The notes: a model not told the origin generated them from the sequence alone. A stretch of DNA of 64,000 nt from Candidatus Binatus sp. (GCF_030646925.1 NZ_JAUSKL010000038.1:1-64000); one strand, 5' to 3'. Positions 17,137 to 25,870 are shown, numbered from the stretch's first letter. Translations and numbers: made by a program.

Positions 17137-18930
17137 CTAGTTCGCGACCGCGGCGCTGGCCGCCAAATCCTCCGGCGACATGAATTGCAAATCGTATAGC
17201 TTGCGATACTCCTGCCCGCGCGCGAACAGCTCGTCGTGCGTTCCTTCCTCGACGATTCGCCCGTGCACGATCACCACGATTCGATCCGCGCGCCGCACCG
17301 TCGACAGCCGATGCGCGATTACCAGCGTCGTGCGATTTTCCATCAGATGCTCGAGCGCTTCCTGCACCGATCGCTCGGCCTCCGAGTCGAGCGAGGAGGT
17401 CGCCTCGTCGAGAATCAGTATCGGCGGATCTTTCAGCAGCGCCCGCGCGATCGCAATCCGCTGCCGCTCGCCGCCCGAGAGCCGCACGCCCAGCTCGCCC
17501 ACCATCGTCTCGTAACCGTCGGGCAGCCGCGAAATAAAATCGTGCGCGTTGGCCAGTTTCGCCGCCGCGATCACGCGCTCGACTTTCTTGTCCGCGCTGC
17601 CGTACGCGATATTGGCGCGAATCGTATCGTTGAACAGAAACGTATGCTGCGTCACCAGCCCGATCTCCGACCGCAGCGACATCAGTTTCAGTTTGCGCAG
17701 ATCGATTCCATCGATCGTCACGCGCCCTTTCTGCACGTCGTAAAAGCGCGGAATCAAATCCGCCAGCGTCGATTTGCCGCCGCCGCTCATCCCCACCAGC
17801 GCGATCACCCGCCCCGTGCCGATCTCCAGGTTGATGTCGCGCAGCACCCATTCGTCGCCGTAGCGGAAGCTCACATTTTCGAACGCCACGCGATGCGTTC
17901 CCGCCGGCAACTCGATTCCTGCCGGGTCGTCCGGCACCTCGGTCGGATGGTCCATCATCTCGAACACGCGCTCCGCCGCCGCCATCCCTTGCTGTATCGT
18001 GTTGTTGGTCTTGCTCAGACTTTTGAACGGTTTGTACACCAGGATCATCGTCGTGAAAAAACCCGCGAACTGCCCGAGCGTCCGCGCCCCGGATTGCAGC
18101 GATCCGACCGCCCACCACACCACGATCACCACCGCGATTGCGCCCAGCGCCTCGATCATCGGTCCCGTCAGCGCCTTGATCAGGCTCACGCCCATGTTGA
18201 TCCGGAACAGGCGCTTCAGTTCTTTTTTGAAGCGCGCGCGCTCGTAATCTTCCATCACGAACGCCTTGACCACGCGATTGCCCTGGAAGGTCTCGTGCAG
18301 CAGCGCGTTCAAACCGCCAAGCTGCTTCTGCGCGTTCTTGGTGTCCTTGCGGACTTTTTTCGAAAGCCCGACGATCGGCAGCACGACGATCGGAAAGCCG
18401 ATAAACGCAACGATCGCGAGCCGCCAATCGAGCAAAAACGCCGTCGCCAGCAGCGCGATCAGCGACATCCCGTCCGCGAAAATCGAGAACACGCCGTTGC
18501 TCAGGCTCTGCACCACCACGTTCACGTCGTTGATCACGCGCGAGACCATCACCCCGGTCGGCGTGCGATTGAAGAAGCTCAGCGACTGGCGCTGCAGGCT
18601 CTCGTTCAGATCGTTGCGGATGTCCATCGTGATTTTCTGCGCGATGTAAGCAGTCAAGTAGTCGTCGGCAAAATTCGCCGCCGCGCGCATCAGGAACAGT
18701 CCGCCGAGCCCGATCGATAGTTCGCGCAACTTGATGGCCGCGGCCGGATCGATCGTGCGCGCGCCCCGAAGATTCGTGACCAGGTCCACCACCAGCTTCA
18801 TGATGAACGGGATACCCGCGCTGGCGGCCGCCAGCAGGCCAATCGCAATCCCCAGCAACAGCGCGTACGGAACAAGATAGCGGCGCAGATATCCAAACAG
18901 ACGCCACTGCAACGACGAAAGCAATTTCAT
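17137..18930 (-). CDS. msbA: Lipid A export ABC transporter/permease
   Basis: About 597 residues with an N-terminal six-helix exporter domain (residues about 15-315) and a C-terminal ATPase. The ATPase has Walker A LVGMSGGGKSTLADL, signature VRLSGGERQRIAIARAL, Walker B ILILDEATSSLDSEAE and the H-loop VIAHRLSTVRRAD. MsbA flips core-lipid A across the inner membrane. I chose ATG 18930, which overlaps the lpxB stop as ATGA, over the more upstream start at 18954. It heads the export step of this lipid A operon. Confidence 0.94.
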   Translation of the reverse strand: MKLLSSLQWRLFGYLRRYLVPYALLLGIAIGLLAAASAGIPFIMKLVVDLVTNLRGARTIDPAAAIKLRELSIGLGGLFLMRAAANFADDYLTAYIAQKITMDIRNDLNESLQRQSLSFFNRTPTGVMVSRVINDVNVVVQSLSNGVFSIFADGMSLIALLATAFLLDWRLAIVAFIGFPIVVLPIVGLSKKVRKDTKNAQKQLGGLNALLHETFQGNRVVKAFVMEDYERARFKKELKRLFRINMGVSLIKALTGPMIEALGAIAVVIVVWWAVGSLQSGARTLGQFAGFFTTMILVYKPFKSLSKTNNTIQQGMAAAERVFEMMDHPTEVPDDPAGIELPAGTHRVAFENVSFRYGDEWVLRDINLEIGTGRVIALVGMSGGGKSTLADLIPRFYDVQKGRVTIDGIDLRKLKLMSLRSEIGLVTQHTFLFNDTIRANIAYGSADKKVERVIAAAKLANAHDFISRLPDGYETMVGELGVRLSGGERQRIAIARALLKDPPILILDEATSSLDSEAERSVQEALEHLMENRTTLVIAHRLSTVRRADRIVVIVHGRIVEEGTHDELFARGQEYRKLYDLQFMSPEDLAASAAVAN

Positions 18931-20162
18931 TCGATCATCCCCAGCGCCATCCATGCGACGCGACTCGCGGCGCCCGGCAGTCCAAGTTTTTCGCGCAGCG
19001 ATTTGAGCGATTTGATCGTCTCCGCGCGAATCGTGTCGCTCAGGATCGATTCCGCCGCCCGCACGATATTCGTCGCGGTTACCTCGCGCTGGATCAACTC
19101 GGGCACGATCTTTCGCCCGGCAAGAATGTTCGGCATCCCGATAAAATCGACGCCGGTGATCAACATCCTGCCCAGCACATACGTCAGCGCCGACACCTTA
19201 TAGACGATAACTTCCGGGCATCCCAGCAGCGCCGTCTCCAGCGTCGCCGTCCCCGACGCCACGATCGCCATCTCGCTCACGCCGACAATACTATACGTAT
19301 CGCCCTCGACTATCCGTATCCCGTCGAGCTTCGTGCGCCCGACTTCCTCGAGTTCGCTGGGAGTCAGCGTCGGCGCGAGCGCGATCACCGGCTCGAGTCC
19401 ATGATCGCGCGCGAGCACGCGCGCCGCTTCGATCATCGGCCGCAAGAGATACTTCACCTCGGCGCGCCGGCTGCCCGGCAGCAGCGCGAGAATCCGCGTC
19501 CCGGGCGAAAATCCGTGGCGCTTCAGCACCTCGGCGCGATTCGCCGGCGGACTCACGCGATCGAGCAGTGGATGCCCCACGAAGGAAACCCGCTCGCCCG
19601 CGCGATGATAAAGTTCGGCCTCGAACGGCAGCACCACCGCCAGCCGGTCCGCGCGCTCGACCAGCTTGTCGACTCGGCCGCGCCGCCAGGCCCACACCTG
19701 CGGCGTGATGTAATAAAGCACGGGCACGCCCGCGCGCTTGGCCGTGCCCGACAGGATCAGATTGAATTCCGCGTAGTCGATCAGGATCAGCAGGTCCGGC
19801 TTCTCGCGCCGCAGCACGCGCCGGAGCTCTCGAAATGCGGCAACGGTGCGTCCGATCGTCGCCGCCAGTTCCGACAGTCCCAGCCCATGAATACTTTCCA
19901 TCTCGACGATCGCGCGCACGCCCGCCGCGCGCATCTTCTCGCCCGCGATTCCGAACAGTTCGCAGCCCGGGTCGCGCGCGAGAATCTCCCGCGCCAGATC
20001 GCCGCCATGCAGATCGCCCGACGCCTCGCCGGCCACGATCATGATTCGGCGCCGCCTCGCACGCGCGATCGTATGCTTTGAGAGTTCTTCCGCCCCTGCG
20101 TCCGAGGCCGTGATTGATTTGGCCGCGACTTCGCCGCTTTTGACGTCTGTCTCGATACTCAC
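18927..20162 (-). CDS. lpxB: Lipid-A-disaccharide synthase
   Basis: A 411-residue GT19 enzyme. The N-terminal catalytic domain has IMIVAGEASGDLHGGDLARE and SIHGLGLSELAATIGR; the C-terminal part has YYITPQVWAWRRGRVDKL, VGHPLLDR, LLPGSRRAEVK and ASGTATLETALLGCPEVIVYK. It condenses UDP-diacyl-GlcN with lipid X. The start is GTG 20162, and the first 39 residues are a low-homology tail. It is the first gene of the minus-strand lpxB-msbA-waaA-lpxK run; upstream, about 160 bases away, is the divergent Fic module. Confidence 0.95.
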   Translation of the reverse strand: MSIETDVKSGEVAAKSITASDAGAEELSKHTIARARRRRIMIVAGEASGDLHGGDLAREILARDPGCELFGIAGEKMRAAGVRAIVEMESIHGLGLSELAATIGRTVAAFRELRRVLRREKPDLLILIDYAEFNLILSGTAKRAGVPVLYYITPQVWAWRRGRVDKLVERADRLAVVLPFEAELYHRAGERVSFVGHPLLDRVSPPANRAEVLKRHGFSPGTRILALLPGSRRAEVKYLLRPMIEAARVLARDHGLEPVIALAPTLTPSELEEVGRTKLDGIRIVEGDTYSIVGVSEMAIVASGTATLETALLGCPEVIVYKVSALTYVLGRMLITGVDFIGMPNILAGRKIVPELIQREVTATNIVRAAESILSDTIRAETIKSLKSLREKLGLPGAASRVAWMALGMIE

Positions 20163-20319
20163 TTGGCCTTCGCAGCTTTTCGATGCGCTAAATTCTTATC
20201 GAAATCCCTCCACCGCACCATACTCTACAATCTGATAGCCTATCCCTCTTCAAAACGTATTTGGCGTTTCGCGATGCTTTCGATAGTCTCCAAGGATGCG
20301 CCCGTCGGAGGTATTTCGT

Positions 20320-20499
20320 ATGTCAGACAGTCTACAAGTTCTTTTGAACAAAGCCCGAAAGGTCCGAATGACTAAGGAGGAGAGGGAGCGGCAGCGGCGG
20401 AGCTTTGCCTATGGTAACACCAACATTGAGAACTCAAGAGTAACGAAGGAAACTGTAGAAATCGCCGCGAAGTCATTGGCAGAGCATAAGTCTGAGTAA
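20320..20499 (+). CDS. VbhA/FicA-like antitoxin of Fic module
   Basis: A 59-residue mainly helical protein. The centre reads RSFAYGNTNIENSRVTKETV, resembling the small antitoxins paired with class I Fic toxins (VbhA, FicA), whose helix inserts a Glu into the Fic active site. The Glu of IENS is the presumed inhibitory residue. The classical (S/T)xxxE(G/N) pattern is only partly kept: an Asn stands four residues before Glu. I chose ATG 20320 rather than the upstream start at 20296. The stop overlaps the toxin start by 8 bases. Confidence 0.78.
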   Translation: MSDSLQVLLNKARKVRMTKEERERQRRSFAYGNTNIENSRVTKETVEIAAKSLAEHKSE

Positions 20500-21169
20500 G
20501 GACGACGAGCGGGCAAGCGAACCGCAAAGAGCGCAAATCCCCACCGATCCGGATCAGATCGCGCTAATCGAAGCGCGAAACGGCTTAAAGCAATTCGATG
20601 CGATCCGCGATTTCGTCCGTAAATCGATTGGCCATCCGTTCAAGTTAAGGCCCTCGGAGCTACTCCGACTGAACCGCGTCGCTCTCCTCGATTTAAATCA
20701 CCTGGCCGGAGTATTTCGGCCCGATGAAATGAAGATCGGCAAGAGCCGTCACAATCCACCACCTCCCGACATGGCGCCGGCTCTTGTCGAAGACATGTGC
20801 GATTATGTCAATGGGAATTTGGACAAATCTCCGGTGCATTTGGCTGCATATCTGCTCTGGAGAATAAACTGGATTCATCCGTTCGATGACGGGAACGGCA
20901 GAACCGCTCGTGCGGCTTCGTATGCGATACTGTGCATTCAACTTGGATACGAACTGCCCGGTACGAAGACAATCCCCGAGCACATTGCTGACGACAAAGA
21001 TCCCTATTACAAAGCCCTCGAAGCCGCAGACGAAGCGCAGAAAGTAAATCGAATCGACGTTTCGCAATTGGAGACTCTGTTGGAGAGAATACTCGCGAAG
21101 CAACTGGTGGAAGTTCACGAGAAAGCCACCGGAAAGAAATTGCAGTCTGACAAGCCTGAGACCAATTAA
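20492..21169 (+). CDS. fic: Fic domain AMP-transferase toxin
   Basis: A protein of about 225 residues with the full catalytic motif HPFDDGNGRTAR at residues 129-140, including the essential His and the Asp-Gly-Asn-Gly-Arg anion loop. Fic enzymes usually transfer AMP to a target hydroxyl. The coding frame continues well upstream of the first ATG (20729): LEARNGLKQFDAIRD and LNRVALLDLNHLAGVFRP are conserved-looking Fic N-terminal sequence. No ATG, GTG or TTG exists upstream in frame; the likely start is CTG 20492 (then SKDDERAS), overlapping the antitoxin end. The catalytic His is intact, so the toxin is predicted active. Confidence 0.85.
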   Translation: MSKDDERASEPQRAQIPTDPDQIALIEARNGLKQFDAIRDFVRKSIGHPFKLRPSELLRLNRVALLDLNHLAGVFRPDEMKIGKSRHNPPPPDMAPALVEDMCDYVNGNLDKSPVHLAAYLLWRINWIHPFDDGNGRTARAASYAILCIQLGYELPGTKTIPEHIADDKDPYYKALEAADEAQKVNRIDVSQLETLLERILAKQLVEVHEKATGKKLQSDKPETN

Positions 21170-21216
21170 AAATTGCATCTCCGTGCGTAGGGGACTCGAT
21201 ACCCTGCAATGCTCTC

Positions 21217-22083
21217 TCAATGCGGGGGCGGCGTGTTCGCCAGCACCGACGACCACGCGAGCACCGCGGCCAGCAGCAGGCACTCCGCAGTCACGTTGCG
21301 AATCAGCAAACTGCGCGGCGACTCCTCACCCACCACCGACACCAACTGATAGCGGTTGTAGCCGCCGACCAGGAGCACTGCGCCGGCCGTCGCCAGCTTC
21401 CACAGCAACGTCCGGCCATACAGCGAATAGATAAGCAACTGCGGATGCCATCCCAGCGCAAAGTAGGCGCTACCGACCCCGGTCAATGCCAGCATCGCCA
21501 CCGACCATCCTGCAACTCTCGAAACGCGCACCGCGGTCCGCTCAATCAACGCCGAACCGCCGTCGTCGCTTGCCGCCACGATCAACAGCGAACTCAGCGC
21601 ACCGATCCAGAATCCCGCGGCCGCCTGATGCGCAAACAAAATCGCCACTGCGCGCGCGCCCTTGTCGATCGCATGACTCGAAAGGCTCTGCATCAGGAGC
21701 AATGCCGTCGCGAGCGCATAGATGAATGCGGCCGTCCTCCGCGACGGTGATCGAGTCGCCGTGATCGCCGCGAGTAATATCGCCACCGGCAACCGGATCG
21801 CCCATAGATGACCGAACACTGTCTCGCGCATCACCATCGGCGCGAGCACGATCGCGTCGCGCATCGAGCAGTCCGCCATGTTCGCAATCTGGACCAGCAT
21901 CGCGAGCGGCGACACCGCGAGATTGATCGCTGCCAGCCACAACCACACGCGCCCGAACGAATCGAGCGGAGCCGCGCTTTCGGCCGCGTCGAAGAAAAGC
22001 GCAAACGCCGATGTGCCGAAGATCACCGTGGACGCGATCAGCAGCGGCCATGTCGCGAGCGCGCTCAACTGCGTCGGGGTCAA
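21217..22083 (-). CDS. copD: Copper resistance protein CopD-like membrane protein
   Basis: A protein of about 288 residues with seven to eight hydrophobic helices. It has a histidine near VRETVFGHLWAIRLP-like sequence (FGHLWAIRLPVAILL) and the later ILFAHQAAAGFWIGALSSLL, both typical of CopD/YebZ family copper-import proteins. A TTG start at 22083 overlaps the copC stop, fitting translational coupling; the frame is open to 22155 but that part lies inside copC. CopC binds copper in the periplasm and CopD moves it inwards. Confidence 0.8.
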   Translation of the reverse strand: MTPTQLSALATWPLLIASTVIFGTSAFALFFDAAESAAPLDSFGRVWLWLAAINLAVSPLAMLVQIANMADCSMRDAIVLAPMVMRETVFGHLWAIRLPVAILLAAITATRSPSRRTAAFIYALATALLLMQSLSSHAIDKGARAVAILFAHQAAAGFWIGALSSLLIVAASDDGGSALIERTAVRVSRVAGWSVAMLALTGVGSAYFALGWHPQLLIYSLYGRTLLWKLATAGAVLLVGGYNRYQLVSVVGEESPRSLLIRNVTAECLLLAAVLAWSSVLANTPPPH

Positions 22084-22466
22084 TCGCGACTCCCAGCCAC
22101 CGTGAACGTGTACGAACCCTCCGAGCGATGACTGTCCTGCGCAACCACGCTCCACTTGACCGCGTAATCGCCGACCGCGAGCGGCTTCAATTTCACCGAC
22201 AGTGTGATGCGATCTTCGCTGACCGCCGGCGCATCCGCCGTCACGTCGGCGCCGCTTTTATCGCTTACCTGCAGATGCGCAAACATCGCTTCGATTGGAT
22301 TGTCGAACCGGATTTCGACTTCGGCCGGCACCGCATTCATCGTGCACCCCACCATCGGCTGCTCGGCGGCCGGGAATGCATGTGCGCGCGACGATCGCGG
22401 CGCTACAACAACGCCTGCCCCTGCGATCGCGATCGCCGCTATCAGTGATGCTTGTGACGCTCTCAT
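22080..22466 (-). CDS. copC: CopC domain periplasmic copper-binding protein
   Basis: A protein of about 128 residues with a signal peptide ending near SSRAHAFPAAEQP; the mature N-terminal His of AHAFP is the usual Cu(II) ligand. The immunoglobulin-like domain follows with VPAEVEIRFDNPIEAMFAHL. Near the C-terminus WSVVAQDSHRSEGSYTFTV holds the second ligand pair Asp/His. The start ATG 22466 overlaps the stop of the upstream gene as TGATG. It lies in the copC-copD pair, a common copper-handling unit. Confidence 0.9.
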   Translation of the reverse strand: MRASQASLIAAIAIAGAGVVVAPRSSRAHAFPAAEQPMVGCTMNAVPAEVEIRFDNPIEAMFAHLQVSDKSGADVTADAPAVSEDRITLSVKLKPLAVGDYAVKWSVVAQDSHRSEGSYTFTVAGSRD

Positions 22467-23371
22467 CAGAATGGAGTCCAATTCGTCGCGGGAATCAGAT
22501 CGTCGATAAATAGATCGACCAAGCCGAGCACCACCGCATGATTCTCGGGCACCGTCGCGTTGTTGAGCGGAAATTGCGTCGCCACGCTAAGCTCCAAAGA
22601 GCGGTTCATGAACGCGAGCCCCGGCGTGATCCGAATCTGCGGAAAGGTCTGGCCCGACGGTCCTGCTAGTAGTTGGTCGTAGTTGAACTCGGTGTAGAGA
22701 TACATGTTTCGAATCGGCCACGGCAGCCCGAAATCATGCACCGAGTTGCTGAGATACGGGATCGAGTATTCGATCAGTTCGTCGGCGACGAGATCGTGCA
22801 CCGCAACCCCGCTGGTATTGGCGCTGTAACCGACGTCGCCCTGAAAACCGATCGGCCGCAGGTATCTCAGGATCGGATTGTCATTCGGCAAGTCGCCCAT
22901 CCCCTTGGCCCACAGCACCTCGGGCCCCATCCTGAAGTGCGTCTCCGCGCCGATGCTCGGATTGCCGACGGGCATGTCCATCCCCAAGGCCGCCGACAAT
23001 CGGAACTGATGCTCGTCGTTGGTGTAGAACGCATACTTCAGCAGTACTTCCATATTTTCGAAGCCGCTCGCCGAATGTTCCTCTTTCGGCGACGATTCGA
23101 CCCACGCGCTGCCGAGCACGATGCTCGAGTTCTCGCTGAGTTTCTTCTCGAGCGAGAATCCCAACGCGAATTCTCTACCCTCCGAAGTGCGGACCCAACT
23201 CGGCCGCGCGATTGCAAATTCATTCTTCGGATTCGCGTCCTCCGCCACAATCGGCTCGAGGAACGTGTAGCCGCCTATTGTCCCGTGCGCACAAGCGCAC
23301 CTCGCATCAATCGCGACCGCGGTGAACGCGAGCGTCCCCGATGCGATCGCCATCACCAAAATCCGTATCAT
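22466..23371 (-). CDS. Putative outer-membrane beta-barrel protein in copper module
   Basis: About 301 residues. A hydrophobic signal peptide (MIRILVMAIASGTLAF) is followed by alternating aromatic/polar strands such as FALGFSLEKKL, SSIVLGSAWVES and MYLYTEFNYDQLL, suggesting a porin-like barrel. I do not recognise a named family. A Cys/His motif CACAH lies just after the signal peptide and could bind metal. It overlaps copC by one base and shares the transcript. I start at ATG 23371 because it gives a clean signal peptide. Confidence 0.6.
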   Translation of the reverse strand: MIRILVMAIASGTLAFTAVAIDARCACAHGTIGGYTFLEPIVAEDANPKNEFAIARPSWVRTSEGREFALGFSLEKKLSENSSIVLGSAWVESSPKEEHSASGFENMEVLLKYAFYTNDEHQFRLSAALGMDMPVGNPSIGAETHFRMGPEVLWAKGMGDLPNDNPILRYLRPIGFQGDVGYSANTSGVAVHDLVADELIEYSIPYLSNSVHDFGLPWPIRNMYLYTEFNYDQLLAGPSGQTFPQIRITPGLAFMNRSLELSVATQFPLNNATVPENHAVVLGLVDLFIDDLIPATNWTPF

Positions 23372-23474
23372 CCATCGCTCTCCACAAGGCCACGCCGACG
23401 TGCTGCGCAACCTTGGCGAAATGGCTGCAAAACTTCGCTAAATGTTCGTACCGAAGAGGAGAAAAAGCGCGACT

Positions 23475-23792
23475 CTAGGCCAGCTTGGGCGGGGGCGAAT
23501 CCGGGAACACGACGATTTTGCCCTTCAAAACAGGCACAACCGGCAGGAAGGTTTCACGTGAAACATCGTCGTAGCCAATTATTCGCGGCGCGGACCGCGC
23601 GAGCAGGGTCACCGTCGGAGATTGATCCGCAGCCTGCAGCGGATGGCAGATGTCCATCGTCAGCGACGGCCCCGACTTCTCCGCGATCACGATCACGCCA
23701 ATCGATGGCAGACTCGCGGCCATCATGACGATCGCGATCGCCGCGGCGAGTTGCCGCAGCGCGATTCGATTCATCGTGAGCGCCGTCGCCAT
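23475..23792 (-). CDS. Hypothetical secreted or membrane-anchored protein
   Basis: A 105-residue protein with one N-terminal hydrophobic stretch (about residues 15-37, LAAAIAIVMMAASLPSIGVI) and a short soluble tail rich in proline (IVVFPDSPPPKLA). I recognise no domain. It sits between sco and the barrel protein gene on the same strand, with a 9-base gap to sco, so it is probably part of the copper/respiratory operon. The start could be ATG 23792 or ATG 23774. Confidence 0.5.
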   Translation of the reverse strand: MATALTMNRIALRQLAAAIAIVMMAASLPSIGVIVIAEKSGPSLTMDICHPLQAADQSPTVTLLARSAPRIIGYDDVSRETFLPVVPVLKGKIVVFPDSPPPKLA

Positions 23793-23801
23793 GAACGCAA
23801 T

Positions 23802-24401
23802 CTAGCCTTTGCTCAGCACGGCGTTCACGTCGGCCGCCACCGACTTCGCACTTACGTCGAGGGCGTTGTACTGGCGCATCTGGCGGCCGTCCGGCCCGAG
23901 CAAAAACGCCGACACCGAGTGCGTGACCGAGCCGTCGCTCTCGCGATCGCGCCGCAGCTTGTACAGTGCCAGCACCTGGTCGATTTGCGCCGGCGGCCCC
24001 GTCAGAAAAAGCCATCCGCGTTCGTCGGCGCCTTGCACCTTCGCATACTTCGCGAGTTCCGCGGGGCTGTCATGCTCGGGATCGAGCGTGATCGAAATGA
24101 TCGTGGCCTTTTCGCCGAGTTCGGGTCCGAGTTCGCGCGCAACCTCCACCATCTTGGCGGTGAGCCTCGGACACGTCGATGCGCACGACGTATAAATGAA
24201 ATCGACCAGCACTGGCTTGCCCTTTAGCGATGCAAGAGACACCGAGTTGCCGTGCTGGTCTGTCAGACTGATCGCGGGCAGGCCATTGGTTTCGTTCGCG
24301 GCAGGATAGTCGCCGACTGCTTCGCGATTGCATCCCGCGATCGCGAGCGCGATCAGCAGCGCGAGTCCGGCGCTCGCCAGCATCGCGCGTGCGTGATTCA
24401 T
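23802..24401 (-). CDS. sco: SCO1/SenC family copper chaperone lipoprotein
   Basis: About 199 residues. A lipoprotein signal ends in IALAIAGC, then a thioredoxin-fold domain: VDFIYTSCASTCPRLTAKM has the CxxxC copper-binding pair and SVTHSVSAFLLGPDG the conserved His. ISITLDPEHDSPAEL is also a typical Sco motif. Sco proteins deliver copper to the CuA centre of cytochrome c oxidase or act as thiol reductants. Its neighbours are copC/copD and a DUF2318 protein, consistent with periplasmic copper handling. Confidence 0.92.
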   Translation of the reverse strand: MNHARAMLASAGLALLIALAIAGCNREAVGDYPAANETNGLPAISLTDQHGNSVSLASLKGKPVLVDFIYTSCASTCPRLTAKMVEVARELGPELGEKATIISITLDPEHDSPAELAKYAKVQGADERGWLFLTGPPAQIDQVLALYKLRRDRESDGSVTHSVSAFLLGPDGRQMRQYNALDVSAKSVAADVNAVLSKG

Positions 24402-24435
24402 GGCGCGGTGTTCAGCCATTGGATTCGACTTGCTA

Positions 24436-24882
24436 CTAGAAAAGCGCGCGGCCTGCGCTCAAATCTGAAGTTTTGATTTTGACCGTCTGCGCGTTGCCTT
24501 CGTGCGGCAGTCGCTCCGGCACGCACGACGCTTTGCCCTCGGCCATGCGATCGATCGCGTAATGGTTGCCGCACACGCGGCAAATCAATTCGCCCGCAAC
24601 GACCTGGTAACCGCGATGAAACGTGAAGCACTGCCGGCATGCGTCGAACACGGAACGCACCTCGCCGTCCATCCCGCGCGCCAGCACGAAGCGCAATTTT
24701 TTGCCGGCGTCGTCGGTGTAGCAGAACATCTTCGCGTGTCCGCGCAGCAGACTCGCGATGTTGACGTTCACGTTGCCATTGCCGCTGACGGCTGAGCAGT
24801 TCGAGGTGGCGGAGACCGCCAGGTAGATCGCGCCGACGGCAAGCGCGGCGCCCGCGGCAATTTTGAATCTGAGCAATCGCAT
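24436..24882 (-). CDS. DUF2318 (Fe-S/metal-binding membrane-anchored) protein
   Basis: A 148-residue protein with an N-terminal anchor (residues 7-27). A cysteine-rich region follows: VFDACRQCFTFHRGYQ and LICRVCGNHYAIDRM give two CxxC motifs with neighbouring His, typical of DUF2318. NGNVNVNIASLLRGHAKMF precedes it. Related proteins occur beside iron, copper and respiratory genes and probably bind metal. It is first in the minus-strand copper module and directly follows the lipid A block in transcription order. Confidence 0.78.
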   Translation of the reverse strand: MRLLRFKIAAGAALAVGAIYLAVSATSNCSAVSGNGNVNVNIASLLRGHAKMFCYTDDAGKKLRFVLARGMDGEVRSVFDACRQCFTFHRGYQVVAGELICRVCGNHYAIDRMAEGKASCVPERLPHEGNAQTVKIKTSDLSAGRALF

Positions 24883-24916
24883 TGGACCAAGATGCTGGCT
24901 TACAGCGCGCGCATCG

Positions 24917-25870
24917 TCAAGAAGCCGCCGCCTCGGTCAGCATCACTTCCTTGATTCGCTCGCTGAGTTCCATCACGCGGAGTCCATCGTCGGCGCTCAC
25001 CGCCGGAGTTGCGCGAGTGCGCACCGCGTCGACAAAAGATCTGACCTCGTCGGCGAGCGGGTCGCTTTCCGCGAGATCGATCTGCTCGGCCGAGATGGTT
25101 GGAAAGTTCGAGCCGGGGGAGGGCGGACTCTTCCGATAAATCTGGATGCGGCGCGCCTCGTAATCGACCGAGATGTACGCGTCGGGCTGGAAGAAGCGAA
25201 TCTTGCGCTCGCGCCGCGCCGAAACTCGGCTCGTCACAAGGTTCGCGATAAGCCCGCTCCTGAAACGAATGCGCGCGTTGGCTAGATCGATGCGATCGGT
25301 GAGGATCGCGACGCCAACTGCTTCGAGCGACGCGACCTCCGACGGCGCAACCGACATGATTACGTCGAGATCGTGCACCATCAGATCGAGCACAACGTCC
25401 ACGTCGGTGCCGCGCTCGGTGAAGGGCGCGAGTCGATGGCATTCGACGAAGCGCGGATTTTTTACGAGCGAATGCAGTCGCACGACGGCGGGATTGAAGC
25501 GTTCGAGGTGGCCGATCTGAAGAATCCTGCCGCCTGACGATGCGAGGTCGGCGAGTTGACGCGCCTCCGCGAGCGTCGTCGCCATCGGCTTTTCGAGCAA
25601 CACATCGATGCCGGACGAGAGCATCGCGGATGCGATTTCGTGATGAGTGATTCCGGGCGACGCGACCGTGACCAGATCGACGGCGCCCGCGAGCTCGCGA
25701 TAGTCGGTGAGCGGCGATGCGCCGACTTCGGCCGCGACTTGCGCCGCGCGATCGCGGTCAATGTCCACGACGTGCGCGACCGTGACGCCGGGTATCGCGG
25801 CATACTTGCGGGCGTGCAAGGTGCCGAGGCGTCCGGCGCCGATGACCGCTGCGCGCAGTTCAGGCATCAC
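24917..25870 (-). CDS. Gfo/Idh/MocA family oxidoreductase of the lipid A cluster
   Basis: A 317-residue NAD(P)-dependent sugar dehydrogenase-like protein. The Rossmann motif is AAVIGAGRLGTLHARKYA; VLLEKPMATTLAEARQL carries the EKP catalytic Lys, and LMVHDLDVIMSV follows. It overlaps lpxI by 11 bases. The same pairing of a Gfo/Idh gene with lpxI, next to lpxB, is common in Deltaproteobacteria, which suggests a role in modifying a UDP-sugar for lipid A. The substrate is unknown. Confidence 0.85.
   Translation of the reverse strand: MMPELRAAVIGAGRLGTLHARKYAAIPGVTVAHVVDIDRDRAAQVAAEVGASPLTDYRELAGAVDLVTVASPGITHHEIASAMLSSGIDVLLEKPMATTLAEARQLADLASSGGRILQIGHLERFNPAVVRLHSLVKNPRFVECHRLAPFTERGTDVDVVLDLMVHDLDVIMSVAPSEVASLEAVGVAILTDRIDLANARIRFRSGLIANLVTSRVSARRERKIRFFQPDAYISVDYEARRIQIYRKSPPSPGSNFPTISAEQIDLAESDPLADEVRSFVDAVRTRATPAVSADDGLRVMELSERIKEVMLTEAAAS

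Noticed and set aside
16481-18907. 808-codon minus-strand frame overlapping msbA and waaA
   Set aside because: Wrong-frame shadow of both genes; no domain motifs.
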